Shown here piece by piece: positions 1 through 7,519 of a DNA stretch of 18,827 nucleotides. The position numbers and the translations under genes were made by a program. Source of the DNA: Chthoniobacter flavus (GTDB lineage Bacteria > Verrucomicrobiota > Verrucomicrobiia > Chthoniobacterales > Terrimicrobiaceae); NCBI GenBank assembly GCA_945863785.1, contig CAMBAQ010000015.1:1-18827 (forward strand), written 5' to 3'. The notes beneath the pieces were generated by a model. That model was given only the letters and a program-made list of their open reading frames with translations. It ran no database searches and had not been told where the DNA came from. Every line of letters begins with the position of its first letter. The stretch's first letter is position 1.

Positions 1-1
1 G

Positions 2-994
2 GTTGCCAGACGTCTATCCAAGCCCGTTCTCGAGTTGCGCTCGGCCTCAATGGATCTTCAAGAAGGCCGCTTCGATAACCTGCAACTCGTCTCCCTCTCC
101 CAGCGAAGTGACGAACTCGGAGAACTCGCCAGAGACTTCCTCGCCATGGCAGAACGCATCCAGGCGCGCGAGAAGCAACTCGCCGATCTCAACCAAAACC
201 TCGAAACCACAGTCCAGCAAAGAACATCTGAACTCGCGCAAGCCGTGAAAGAGGCGAGCAAAGCTAAAGACACCGCCGAGTCCGCCAACCGAACAAAAAG
301 CGCTTTTCTCGCAAACATGAGCCATGAATTGCGCACCCCCATGAATGCGATCATCGGCTACAGCGAGATGCTCATGGAAGAAGCCACCGACCTAGGACAA
401 GACGCCTTCATTGCCGATCTGCAGAAAATCCATAGCTCTGGGAAGAATCTTCTTTGCCTCATCAACGACATTCTAGACCTATCCAAAATCGAGTCGGGAA
501 AAATGACGATCTACTGCGAAACGATCGATCTTTCCACGATGATTCGTGATGTCGCCGACGGTGTGCAGCCCCTCGTTCAAAAAAACAGGAACCGCCTCGA
601 GATCGAAATACAGCCGGGGCTTGGCGAAATCCACAGTGATCTCACAAAAATTCGCCAAACTCTTTTCAACCTCCTCAGCAACGCCAGCAAATTCACCGAG
701 GATGGAACAATCCGTCTCTCCGTCGCGAGCGGCGAAGAAAACGGCACCAAAAAACTCAAACTCACCGTCACCGACAGCGGCATTGGAATCTCCCCCGAGC
801 AGATGGAAAGGCTCTTTGAGGCATTCACACAGGCCGATGAATCGACAACGCGCAAATACGGCGGCACTGGGCTCGGTCTGACCATAAGCCGCGAATTCTG
901 TCGAATGCTCGGCGGCGACATCACTGCGGAAAGCGTCGTCGGCAAAGGCTCCACATTTACTGTCACCCTCCCCTTCGAGCCACCGAAGGCCTAG
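2..994 (+). CDS. Sensor histidine kinase, 3' part (5' end outside window)
   Basis: The frame is open from the first bases of the window, so the gene starts upstream. The visible protein begins inside a HAMP linker (RLSKPVLEL, then DELGELARDF). A coiled-coil signalling helix follows, rich in Gln, Glu and Leu (roughly bases 150-290). Next is a HisKA domain with the phosphoacceptor His in SHELRTP (codon 323-325), then a HATPase_c domain with an N-box (LFNLLSNASKF), a G1 box (DSGIGI) and a G2 box (GGTGLGL). The protein ends right after the ATPase domain, so there is no fused receiver domain. HAMP implies a membrane-anchored sensor that autophosphorylates and passes phosphate to a partner regulator. 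No response regulator is adjacent in the window, so the signal and target are unknown. The gene ends in TAG, which matters for judging the TAG inside the PBP2 gene. Confidence 0.93.
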   Translation, partial: VARRLSKPVLELRSASMDLQEGRFDNLQLVSLSQRSDELGELARDFLAMAERIQAREKQLADLNQNLETTVQQRTSELAQAVKEASKAKDTAESANRTKSAFLANMSHELRTPMNAIIGYSEMLMEEATDLGQDAFIADLQKIHSSGKNLLCLINDILDLSKIESGKMTIYCETIDLSTMIRDVADGVQPLVQKNRNRLEIEIQPGLGEIHSDLTKIRQTLFNLLSNASKFTEDGTIRLSVASGEENGTKKLKLTVTDSGIGISPEQMERLFEAFTQADESTTRKYGGTGLGLTISREFCRMLGGDITAESVVGKGSTFTVTLPFEPPKA

Positions 995-1075
995 ATTCGC
1001 CGCGCATCCAGTCGAGGGATTGCGCTTCTCTGATAATTCTCGACAAAAACGAGAGGCGGGATTTTTCTCAGATTC

Positions 1076-2137
1076 ATGAGCAAGGCAAAAAACTATTTTT
1101 ACCAACTGGATGCTCTGCGCGGGATCGCCTGCATTATGGTTCTCTTTTACCATCTTGTTCCGGGTTCCAGCACTTGGTTGGCCTTGGGTCCGCTTGGCGT
1201 TCGACTCTTCTTTGTGATGACCGGCTTCCTGCTCATCGGCAACCATCTTCAGCAAGTGGATCGCGGAAGCTCTCCCACAAAGATTCTCACGGGTTTCTAC
1301 AAAAAAAGAGCGATCCGTATTTTTCCCGTTTACTTTTTGGCTTTTGGGATTCTCTGCCTCCTCGGAATCGAACCCGCGCGGCAGGTCTGGGTTTGGATTT
1401 GCTCTTTCTCCGCGAATATCTACATGGGCCTCACTGAGCAATGGCCAGGCGCCCTTTCGCATTACTGGTTTTTAGCCACCAGCGAACAAATGGTTTTTGT
1501 TCTCTCTCTTTTGATCCTTTGGATACCTAGACGTTTATTCGTTCCGATATTCGCTTTTTGCTTTGTCGGAGCTTGGCTTCATCGCTGGATCGCAACCGCG
1601 CAGGGCGTTGCACCTATGATGGTTTGGTATTCCCCGCTTTCCTCGATGGACTCGATCGCGGCGGGGGCTTTAATCGGCCTTTTTTATCGCGAGAAAAAAG
1701 AGGCTATCACCCGAATGGCGTGCTTAGGCATTGTCACATTGGCGGCATGGTGTTCCTTGCTCGCGGCGGTGGCGATCCGACTCTGGGGGTTCGATACCGC
1801 TTGGATTCATGCTGCAGAAACGCTGGAAGCCCTCTTTTTTGGGTGGCTCATTCTCCGCGCGGCCATCGGCTTCACAGGATTCTGGGGCCGTGCGCTTCAA
1901 TTTCCAGGCTTGGTTTACACGGGCGCGATCAGCTACGGGCTTTATGTGTTTCATCCCCTGCTTCACACCTTTGTCGAAACGACCTTTGAGAAATTTCATT
2001 TACCCAGCAACCGAGAAAACATCTTTCTCATCGCCACAACATTCCTTCTGACATTTCTCGCTGGAACGCTGAGCTGGTTTTACCTCGAAAAACCCCTCAT
2101 CTTCCTAAAAACAAAAATAGCCCCAGATAAAAACTGA
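1076..2137 (+). CDS. Acyltransferase family 3 (OafA-like) integral membrane protein
   Basis: This 353-residue protein is very hydrophobic with about ten predicted membrane segments. It has the acyltransferase-3 signature near the N-terminus: LDALRGIACIMVLFYHL, with the catalytic-type His at residue 26, followed by a basic RAIRIFPVYF segment. Members of this family move acyl groups, often acetyl, from a cytoplasmic donor to sugars of O-antigen, exopolysaccharide or peptidoglycan. Which substrate is used here cannot be read from the sequence. The length matches single-domain family members, and no fused periplasmic SGNH domain is present. It lies 81 bases after the kinase gene on the same strand, with no clear terminator between them. 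It faces the small unknown gene tail to tail. The ATG at 1076 follows a purine-rich stretch (about 1050-1060) that is rather far away for a ribosome binding site. Confidence 0.9.
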   Translation: MSKAKNYFYQLDALRGIACIMVLFYHLVPGSSTWLALGPLGVRLFFVMTGFLLIGNHLQQVDRGSSPTKILTGFYKKRAIRIFPVYFLAFGILCLLGIEPARQVWVWICSFSANIYMGLTEQWPGALSHYWFLATSEQMVFVLSLLILWIPRRLFVPIFAFCFVGAWLHRWIATAQGVAPMMVWYSPLSSMDSIAAGALIGLFYREKKEAITRMACLGIVTLAAWCSLLAAVAIRLWGFDTAWIHAAETLEALFFGWLILRAAIGFTGFWGRALQFPGLVYTGAISYGLYVFHPLLHTFVETTFEKFHLPSNRENIFLIATTFLLTFLAGTLSWFYLEKPLIFLKTKIAPDKN

Positions 2138-2162
2138 AGAATAAGAAGGGGTAGCCTTTGAC

Positions 2163-2477
2163 TCAGAGATTCGAGTCGCCCTCTACCGGACTATCGGGCG
2201 CTACAAAATCCCATCCAATCGACTTGGCGATATTCTCAATGAACTCATCCGTGCCAAGAACCCGGCGCGCCGTCTTGCACTCGTCGATGTAGCTTTCCCT
2301 GACATTATTTACAATGATGAACCTATCGTGATTATTAGCCGCATTGTAAATCTCGGCCAACTCATCAACGTGTTTTAAAATTTGCTGCACGATGATATTG
2401 AGTTTTGGTTCAGTGAGTCGCGACATTACAGAAGCATCAGTCACCAAAATTCTTTTTTTAGGCGGGGGAACGTCCAT
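2163..2477 (-). CDS. Small hypothetical protein
   Basis: This is a 104-residue soluble, charged protein of no family I recognise. It is predicted largely helical, with alternating Lys/Glu/Asp stretches, and has no signal peptide or membrane segment. A GGAG at 2490-2493 lies about 13 bases upstream of the ATG, and an in-frame TAA at 2484-2486 excludes a longer form. Its codon use is more AT-rich than that of the neighbouring genes, which may mean later acquisition. It is convergent with the acyltransferase gene (25 bases between stops) and lies downstream of the GH35 gene on the same strand. Coding status is supported mainly by length and clean ends, so the call is moderate. Confidence 0.55.
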   Translation of the reverse strand: MDVPPPKKRILVTDASVMSRLTEPKLNIIVQQILKHVDELAEIYNAANNHDRFIIVNNVRESYIDECKTARRVLGTDEFIENIAKSIGWDFVAPDSPVEGDSNL

Positions 2478-2561
2478 TGTCCGTTATTTTCTCCATAAAC
2501 CTCCAAGAATGCAATTTTAAGTTCATTTTTTCGCCTTGAACTCCTTAAGAACCCTCTTTTT

Positions 2562-4871
2562 TTAAAAACCTGCAAAGCGAGGCGTAGCGACCTCATCTGG
2601 GTAGCAGATTTCTGCTCGATCGATACTCAGAGCCATACCGTCTTTATTGAAAACGGGACGGATATCTGGCTCGAAATAAATCGGCATTCCTTTTTGTAGA
2701 GGCATAATTTCGAGGCAGAGATTTCCGGTTAGGATATCCGGCGCGTACCGTTTCAGGCCGACTTCAAAAACGCTGCCATTGTAAAAATCATCATTGAGAA
2801 GACGCCCATTCAAAGTTAATCGGGCGACATCCCCCGTATAATGAATCCGGAGGATGGGATTGCCTTTCATGTTCAAATCCGCTGGCAACCGCACACGCCA
2901 GACTGCCGCAGATTGAAACCCATTTTTCGCTGGTGAAATGGGTAATGAAGACTCTCCCATTTTCGACCTCCAGTCGCGAAGGGGACCGGGATTTTGAATC
3001 AACTCCAGATCTACAGGGAAACATTTCACAACAGGTTTCGTTTCAAATATAAAGTCGTCCGCACTCGTTTTTGCTGCGAGCGCCAGCGAATCCTCCTCAC
3101 TGAGAAGAATGATCCGCACCTCTCTCCCGTTTTTCGCATGCAATCGGAACGCCGTTTGACGGCTCGGTTGGATGCCGCTGAATACAAGCGGCTTTGAGCC
3201 CAGTTCTTTTGGGAGCGTTTCAGGGTCAAAAGCAAACTCCGCTGTGATTCCTGGAATTTCCGCAAAGACGACTGACAGTCCCCCATCCGCATCCCAACTC
3301 CTTCGTACCGGCTGGGCGGTCGCGTAGAGGAGTTTCACCCCATTCAAATCCAAATTGAAGGGCCAGCAAAAAAAGGAATCTGCAGGGATGGTGATGGGAT
3401 TCCGAGGAATGGTCTGCCCGCCTCCGGGAAGAACGATTTGGAAATTTGTATTCAACTTGGCAGGCAAGCGCTGGAGCCTTTGATAGTTGTTCACAAAAAG
3501 AAAACCCGACACGCCATCCGAGCGCACACTCCAGCGGAGGTTCTCGGGATTGGAGAAATCTTTCTCCGCTCCATCGGGCAGGGTCGATGGCATCCGCGCC
3601 AACTCGGCGCCGAAGTCCCCCATAAAGTCATTGAGTCGCCGCAGCCAGTTGTAATGCGGGCGGATCTGCCCGTACTGACCGACTGGAGCCTGGAAATCGT
3701 AGGACTTGATGGTGATGTCAAAGATGTCCCCGATTTCGTTGGATTTTTGAAGCGTACTGAAGCGACCGTCCGGATTTTCGCCTCCGTGATACATGTAGTA
3801 GCCCATCCCAACGCAACCGCTGCCGAGTTGGCAGAGTGCGAGCGACGCCACATCGCGTGGGTCAATCCTGTTCCGGCGGTGATAGGAGACAAACATCCCT
3901 CCACCGGTTTCGGCTGTCAGGAAAGGATATTGGTCACGGTGCCCTTCGTCCTCGCCGCCTTTGATCGTATTCACATCACTGGCAATCGACTCATCGATCC
4001 GTTGCTTACGGAAGATATAGTTGTAGAGAAGGCCTTCCGAGACTTGAACGGAGGACTCCCAGGCGGCATCGGGATAGGCTCCGTAAAGCGGAATCATCTC
4101 GCCCTCCGGCATTGCATCCTCCATCCGAGGCCATCCGGTTTTTGTGTAAAGGGGGACATCCATGCCGACCTCGAGCGCCAGATTTTTCAAGCCAAGCAGG
4201 TAGTTTGATGGTCCAGAATACTCGTTGTCCAATTGGATGCCGATCACAGGTCCGCCATTCTTCCAAAGCAACCCCTCCATTTGAGCACCGATCTGCTGAT
4301 AAAGGCGCTTCACCGATGCCATATAAGCTGGATGCTCTGGACGCAGCCCCCAACGACTCACCGGATCCCAGCGCGTGCTGTTCTGCACCCAGTCAGGAAA
4401 ACCGCCATAGCGCACCTCGCCATTGCACCAAGGCCCACATCGCACAATCGCGAGAAGGCCAACATCGCGGCAGGCCTCTAAAAATGCTTTCAAATCCTTC
4501 TGGCCCGCCCAATCCCACTCCCCCTCGACTTCCTCGTGATGATTCCAAAACACATAGGTCGAAACGATTTTGATCCCTCCTGCCTTCATTTTTTCCAATC
4601 CCTCCCGCCACTCGGCTCGGGGATATCTGGAAAAGTGAAATTCACCCATGATCGGAAACCAGGCAGCCCCGTTAAAAAGCAGGCTACGACTGGTCAGCGA
4701 AATTTCATCGCCCTGAGGGTTGCGCGTAGATCCAAGCTTGAAATACCCAGACATCGCTGGCGCTGGAGTCAAAACCGTCACCACGTGGGTATTCACCTCC
4801 GGCGGGGTTGTCAGTGTGAGAGCCATACTGACTCCCGCATATGAGACCGATTTCAAAACATTCGTTATCAT
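2562..4871 (-). CDS. Glycoside hydrolase family 35 beta-galactosidase-type enzyme
   Basis: The protein has 769 residues. After a non-conserved leader (about 1-50), a GH35 TIM barrel begins. Early barrel landmarks are GEFHFSRYP (76-84), where the conserved pattern is substrate-contacting, VFWNHHE (107-113) and RCGPWCNGE (144-152). The acid/base Glu is expected in QLDNEY (E217) and the nucleophile in LTAETGGGM (E321). The C-terminal half looks like the beta-sandwich domains of the family, which often carry a jelly-roll fold. Such enzymes remove terminal beta-galactose residues from oligo- or polysaccharides by a retaining mechanism; the exact substrate is not evident. I see no convincing signal peptide, so a cytoplasmic location is likely. 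The ATG at 4871 is supported by GGAGGT seven bases upstream. A divergent CBM9-like gene suggests a shared carbohydrate role. Confidence 0.92.
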   Translation of the reverse strand: MITNVLKSVSYAGVSMALTLTTPPEVNTHVVTVLTPAPAMSGYFKLGSTRNPQGDEISLTSRSLLFNGAAWFPIMGEFHFSRYPRAEWREGLEKMKAGGIKIVSTYVFWNHHEEVEGEWDWAGQKDLKAFLEACRDVGLLAIVRCGPWCNGEVRYGGFPDWVQNSTRWDPVSRWGLRPEHPAYMASVKRLYQQIGAQMEGLLWKNGGPVIGIQLDNEYSGPSNYLLGLKNLALEVGMDVPLYTKTGWPRMEDAMPEGEMIPLYGAYPDAAWESSVQVSEGLLYNYIFRKQRIDESIASDVNTIKGGEDEGHRDQYPFLTAETGGGMFVSYHRRNRIDPRDVASLALCQLGSGCVGMGYYMYHGGENPDGRFSTLQKSNEIGDIFDITIKSYDFQAPVGQYGQIRPHYNWLRRLNDFMGDFGAELARMPSTLPDGAEKDFSNPENLRWSVRSDGVSGFLFVNNYQRLQRLPAKLNTNFQIVLPGGGQTIPRNPITIPADSFFCWPFNLDLNGVKLLYATAQPVRRSWDADGGLSVVFAEIPGITAEFAFDPETLPKELGSKPLVFSGIQPSRQTAFRLHAKNGREVRIILLSEEDSLALAAKTSADDFIFETKPVVKCFPVDLELIQNPGPLRDWRSKMGESSLPISPAKNGFQSAAVWRVRLPADLNMKGNPILRIHYTGDVARLTLNGRLLNDDFYNGSVFEVGLKRYAPDILTGNLCLEIMPLQKGMPIYFEPDIRPVFNKDGMALSIDRAEICYPDEVATPRFAGF

Positions 4872-4878
4872 GATACGG

Positions 4879-4890
4879 ACCTCCGGAGGT
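4879..4890 (-). promoter_or_regulatory. Strong ribosome binding site of the GH35 gene within a 12-bp palindrome
   Basis: On the minus strand GGAGGT (4884-4879) lies seven bases before the ATG of the GH35 gene and fixes the start. It is one half of a perfect 12-bp palindrome, ACCTCCGGAGGT. Most other genes in this window lack so clear a Shine-Dalgarno sequence, so this gene is probably translated efficiently once transcribed. Confidence 0.75.
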
Positions 4891-5117
4891 GAGTGTGAAT
4901 TTAGGGATTGGAGCTATACTACAAAGGCAATGGTCTTTGGTGTTGAGTCAGGGGGTGACAGTGTTGGGATAAATCTGGGGCGATCAAATCTCGTATAAAT
5001 ATTTAGACAACACCCTAAGAAATCCGTTCAGCTTTTTTTGAGAGTGCCCGCTCACTCACCTGCTCTGCTGGGCGGCTTGCTTGACGGCATGAGGGGCCTT
5101 TGTTTGTGTAACTGCAC
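4891..5117. other. Divergent intergenic region between GH35 and CBM9-like genes
   Basis: About 230 bases hold no credible gene and must contain the promoters of the two divergent genes. I found no convincing sigma-70 pair with proper spacing. There is an AT-rich patch around 5000-5015 and a TTGACG at about 5083, but the matching -10 elements are poor. No operator repeat or riboswitch was recognised. Confidence 0.5.
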
Positions 5118-5789
5118 ATGGATGCCCAACGTCAAAAAATCAATTGCCCGCGAGCGACCTCTTTTGACCTCGATGATTGGGATGCGATTCGCAAAGCCTT
5201 TGATAAGTCGCCGCCCGTTAACTTCCGTCAGCATTGGCTATCCGATCCCCAAGAGGACTTCTATCCTGCACGCGTTCGCACCGCATGGACAGATGTCGCC
5301 CTGCTTGTATTTGCAGAACTCGACGATGCCGACATTTTCAATCCATCTCGGGAATTCAATGCTCCAGCTTTTAAACACGGGGATGTTTTTGAGGTGTTCC
5401 TGCGCCCGATCGAGCAGGACGCCTACTATGAATTTCACGTCGGGCCGGATAATCAAAAGTTCCAGCTCCGCGTGCCATCTGCGACCGCCTTCCGCGAGCG
5501 ACCCAAAGGCGATATTCCCGAGGAATGGCTCATCCAAAATCAGACCATTGAAAGCCGCACGAAAATTCAGAACCTAGACCAACGCTGGCTTGTGCTGGCA
5601 GCAATCCCTTTCGCGATGGTAGCTGAGGCTAGAAATCCTAAACCCGGCTCCCAATGGCTCTTTTCCTTCAGTCGCTACGATTACTATCAAGGAAATCCGA
5701 CTCCAATTCTCTCCAGCTCTTCCTCGCACCATCTACCCGTGAGTTTCCATCGCCAGGAAGACTGGGGCTTATTGACTTTTGTTGAATGA
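5118..5789 (+). CDS. Carbohydrate-binding module family 9-like protein
   Basis: The 223-residue protein looks like a single CBM9-like beta-sandwich. The family pattern is visible: an early RTAWTD.ALLVFAELDD strand pair, then DVFEVFLRP followed by YYEFHVGPDN (about residues 90-115), and a C-terminal HRQEDWGLLTF motif that typically closes the domain. In enzymes this fold binds glycan ends; stand-alone copies are common in polysaccharide-degrading bacteria and often have no known role. There is no signal peptide, membrane segment or catalytic domain. The frame has a TAA at 5109-5111, so ATG 5118 is the earliest ATG start, although no clear Shine-Dalgarno sequence precedes it. Its divergent neighbour is a GH35 enzyme, so a role in the same sugar pathway is an inference from context. 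Confidence 0.8.
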   Translation: MDAQRQKINCPRATSFDLDDWDAIRKAFDKSPPVNFRQHWLSDPQEDFYPARVRTAWTDVALLVFAELDDADIFNPSREFNAPAFKHGDVFEVFLRPIEQDAYYEFHVGPDNQKFQLRVPSATAFRERPKGDIPEEWLIQNQTIESRTKIQNLDQRWLVLAAIPFAMVAEARNPKPGSQWLFSFSRYDYYQGNPTPILSSSSSHHLPVSFHRQEDWGLLTFVE

Positions 5790-5805
5790 CATTTCGACAA
5801 AAGCA

Positions 5806-5867
5806 GAAGACCGCCTCCCCTTGCTCACCTTGCGGCGAACAACGAGAAAAGCGGTCTTCCTTTTTTT
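5806..5867. terminator. Bidirectional rho-independent terminator
   Basis: A perfect 9-bp stem, GAAGACCGC (5806-5814) with GCGGTCTTC (5851-5859), is followed by C and seven T on the plus strand (5861-5867). On the minus strand the stem is followed by TGCTTTTG. It therefore can end both the CBM9-like transcript and the convergent RNase E/G operon. The 36-base loop can form a weaker inner hairpin (CTC 5824-5826 with GAG 5844-5846; TTG 5830-5832 with CAA 5840-5842). Confidence 0.9.
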
Positions 5868-5887
5868 GATCAGCTATCGGTCAGAGC

Positions 5888-7519
5888 TCAGGCTTTGAGC
5901 TCTTCGCCAGTAAGGGCGTTCGATATAACGAACTTTTCCTGGTGGTAAGTCGGGTCTGCGCGGAAGGCCAAGCGACCGGCATAGCGGCGCTCGATCTCAA
6001 CGAGATGTTCCTCGTCGTCCGTACGCAAGCGGTTGAGGAGATCTGGGTGAACGGTGACACGGATTTCGTGGATGGCTTCTTGGTATTTCCTCATCACGGC
6101 ATGAAGAGCGCGCTGGAGTTCCACACTCATTGTCATCGGGCTCTTGATCATTCCCTTGCCGCTGCAATGCGGACAGGGAATGAAGATCGAGCTGGCGAGA
6201 CTCTCATTGGCGCGCTGGCGAGTCATTTCCAAGAGACCGAGCTGGGAGATCGGCAGCACATGTGTGCGCGCCTTGTCGCGCTTGAGACGGTCTTTGATGT
6301 GTTGGTAAACCGCTTGCTGATCCTTGCGATGCTTCATGTCGATGAAGTCAGCAACGATAAGTCCACCGATATTGCGCAGGCGGACTTGGCGAGCGATCTC
6401 TTCAGCGGCTTCCAAGTTCGTCTGAAGGATGGTCTTTTCCATATCCTTCGATCCCTTGTTGCGGCCTGTATTGACGTCCACAGCAATCATAGCTTCAGTC
6501 TCGTCGATGACGATGTAGCCACCGCATGGAAGCCAAACCTGACGGTGAAACGCGGCCTCGATCTGTGCCTTAACGCCGAAACACTCAAAGATCGGCTGGG
6601 CGCCAGTGTAGTGTTGGATAGATTTTTTTGCCCGTTTCGAAATCTGACCGACGATGTGCTGCATGCGTTCGACCGCCTTCGCGTCGTCCACAATGATAGC
6701 GTCGACTTCATCGGTGAGAAAGTCGCGGACCGTTCGCTCGATGAGATCGGGTTCTTCAAAGAGACAGGCCGGGGAGGATTTTTCCTGAAGGCCTTTCTGC
6801 ACCTGCGTCCATTGGTCTACAAGGATGCTCAAATCACGAACAAAATAGCGGGCGCGCTGCCCCGCCCCGACTGTCCGCATAATCACGCCCATGCCCTCTG
6901 GCACATCGAGACTGCGAAGGATCTTGCGAAGACGATCACGTTCCTTGGGATCTTCGATTTTACGCGAGATGCCGAACTGATCATTGAATGGCATCAAGAC
7001 GAGGTAGCGACCAGCGAGGCTGATGTCCGTCGTGATGCGCGGGCCCTTATTGCTGATCGGACCTTTTTTGACCTGAACGAGGATGTCCGACCCTACGGGG
7101 TAGATATTCGGCACATCTTTATGGGTGATGCGTGGGGCTTTTTTCTTCGAGTTTTCACCAGCCCGATTAATGGTTTCGATGCCACTGTCGAGTGCTGCTG
7201 GGATGGCATCCCAGAATTGAAGGAACGCATTTTTCTCGAATCCGATATCAACGAACATCGCCTTGATGCCAGGTTCGATATTGCGAACCTTGCCCTTGTA
7301 AATGCTGCCGACGATATTGCGATCGGTCTCACGTTCGATTGTGTATTCCTCGAGTCGGTTATTCTCGAGTAGAGCGACTCGTTTTTCGAGTTTCTCGCTA
7401 CTGACAACGAGTTTGATGCCGGTCGATTTCTTGCCGAGGCCTAAGATTTTTTTTACTGTTTCTAACATTAATTTTATGAGGTTTTGTGCAAATGGATTTG
7501 CACGATTGGATGGGCTCAT
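5888..7519 (-). CDS. rng: Ribonuclease E/G family endoribonuclease
   Basis: The 543-residue protein has the catalytic core of RNase E/G, which cleaves single-stranded AU-rich RNA in rRNA maturation and mRNA decay. An S1-type RNA-binding domain lies at about residues 65-165 (GSIYKGKVRNIEPG). It carries a Lys-rich insertion of about 35 residues, as is usual in the family. The DNase I-like domain carries the two metal-binding Asp sites, AVDVNTG (D348) and GGLIVADFIDM (D391). The Zn-link CPHCSGKG (C449, C452) follows, and then a small C-terminal domain. There is no long disordered degradosome tail, so it resembles RNase G more than E. coli RNase E. The chosen ATG overlaps the PBP2 stop as ATGA, implying translational coupling. 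An internal ATG (7468, MLETVKK) is an alternative start, without a Shine-Dalgarno sequence. It is the last gene of the mre operon. Confidence 0.95.
   Translation of the reverse strand: MSPSNRANPFAQNLIKLMLETVKKILGLGKKSTGIKLVVSSEKLEKRVALLENNRLEEYTIERETDRNIVGSIYKGKVRNIEPGIKAMFVDIGFEKNAFLQFWDAIPAALDSGIETINRAGENSKKKAPRITHKDVPNIYPVGSDILVQVKKGPISNKGPRITTDISLAGRYLVLMPFNDQFGISRKIEDPKERDRLRKILRSLDVPEGMGVIMRTVGAGQRARYFVRDLSILVDQWTQVQKGLQEKSSPACLFEEPDLIERTVRDFLTDEVDAIIVDDAKAVERMQHIVGQISKRAKKSIQHYTGAQPIFECFGVKAQIEAAFHRQVWLPCGGYIVIDETEAMIAVDVNTGRNKGSKDMEKTILQTNLEAAEEIARQVRLRNIGGLIVADFIDMKHRKDQQAVYQHIKDRLKRDKARTHVLPISQLGLLEMTRQRANESLASSIFIPCPHCSGKGMIKSPMTMSVELQRALHAVMRKYQEAIHEIRVTVHPDLLNRLRTDDEEHLVEIERRYAGRLAFRADPTYHQEKFVISNALTGEELKA

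Noticed and set aside
479..1462. Minus-strand frame of 327 codons across the kinase and acyltransferase genes
   Set aside because: It spans two recognisable plus-strand genes and the gap between them and shows no domain.
3438..4208. Plus-strand frame of 256 codons opposite the GH35 gene
   Set aside because: The GH35 catalytic motifs lie on the other strand in this interval.
5942..7372. Long open frame (476 codons) on the plus strand opposite the RNase E/G gene
   Set aside because: It is a mirror of a strongly conserved gene with all catalytic motifs on the minus strand; its product has no family pattern and no ribosome site.
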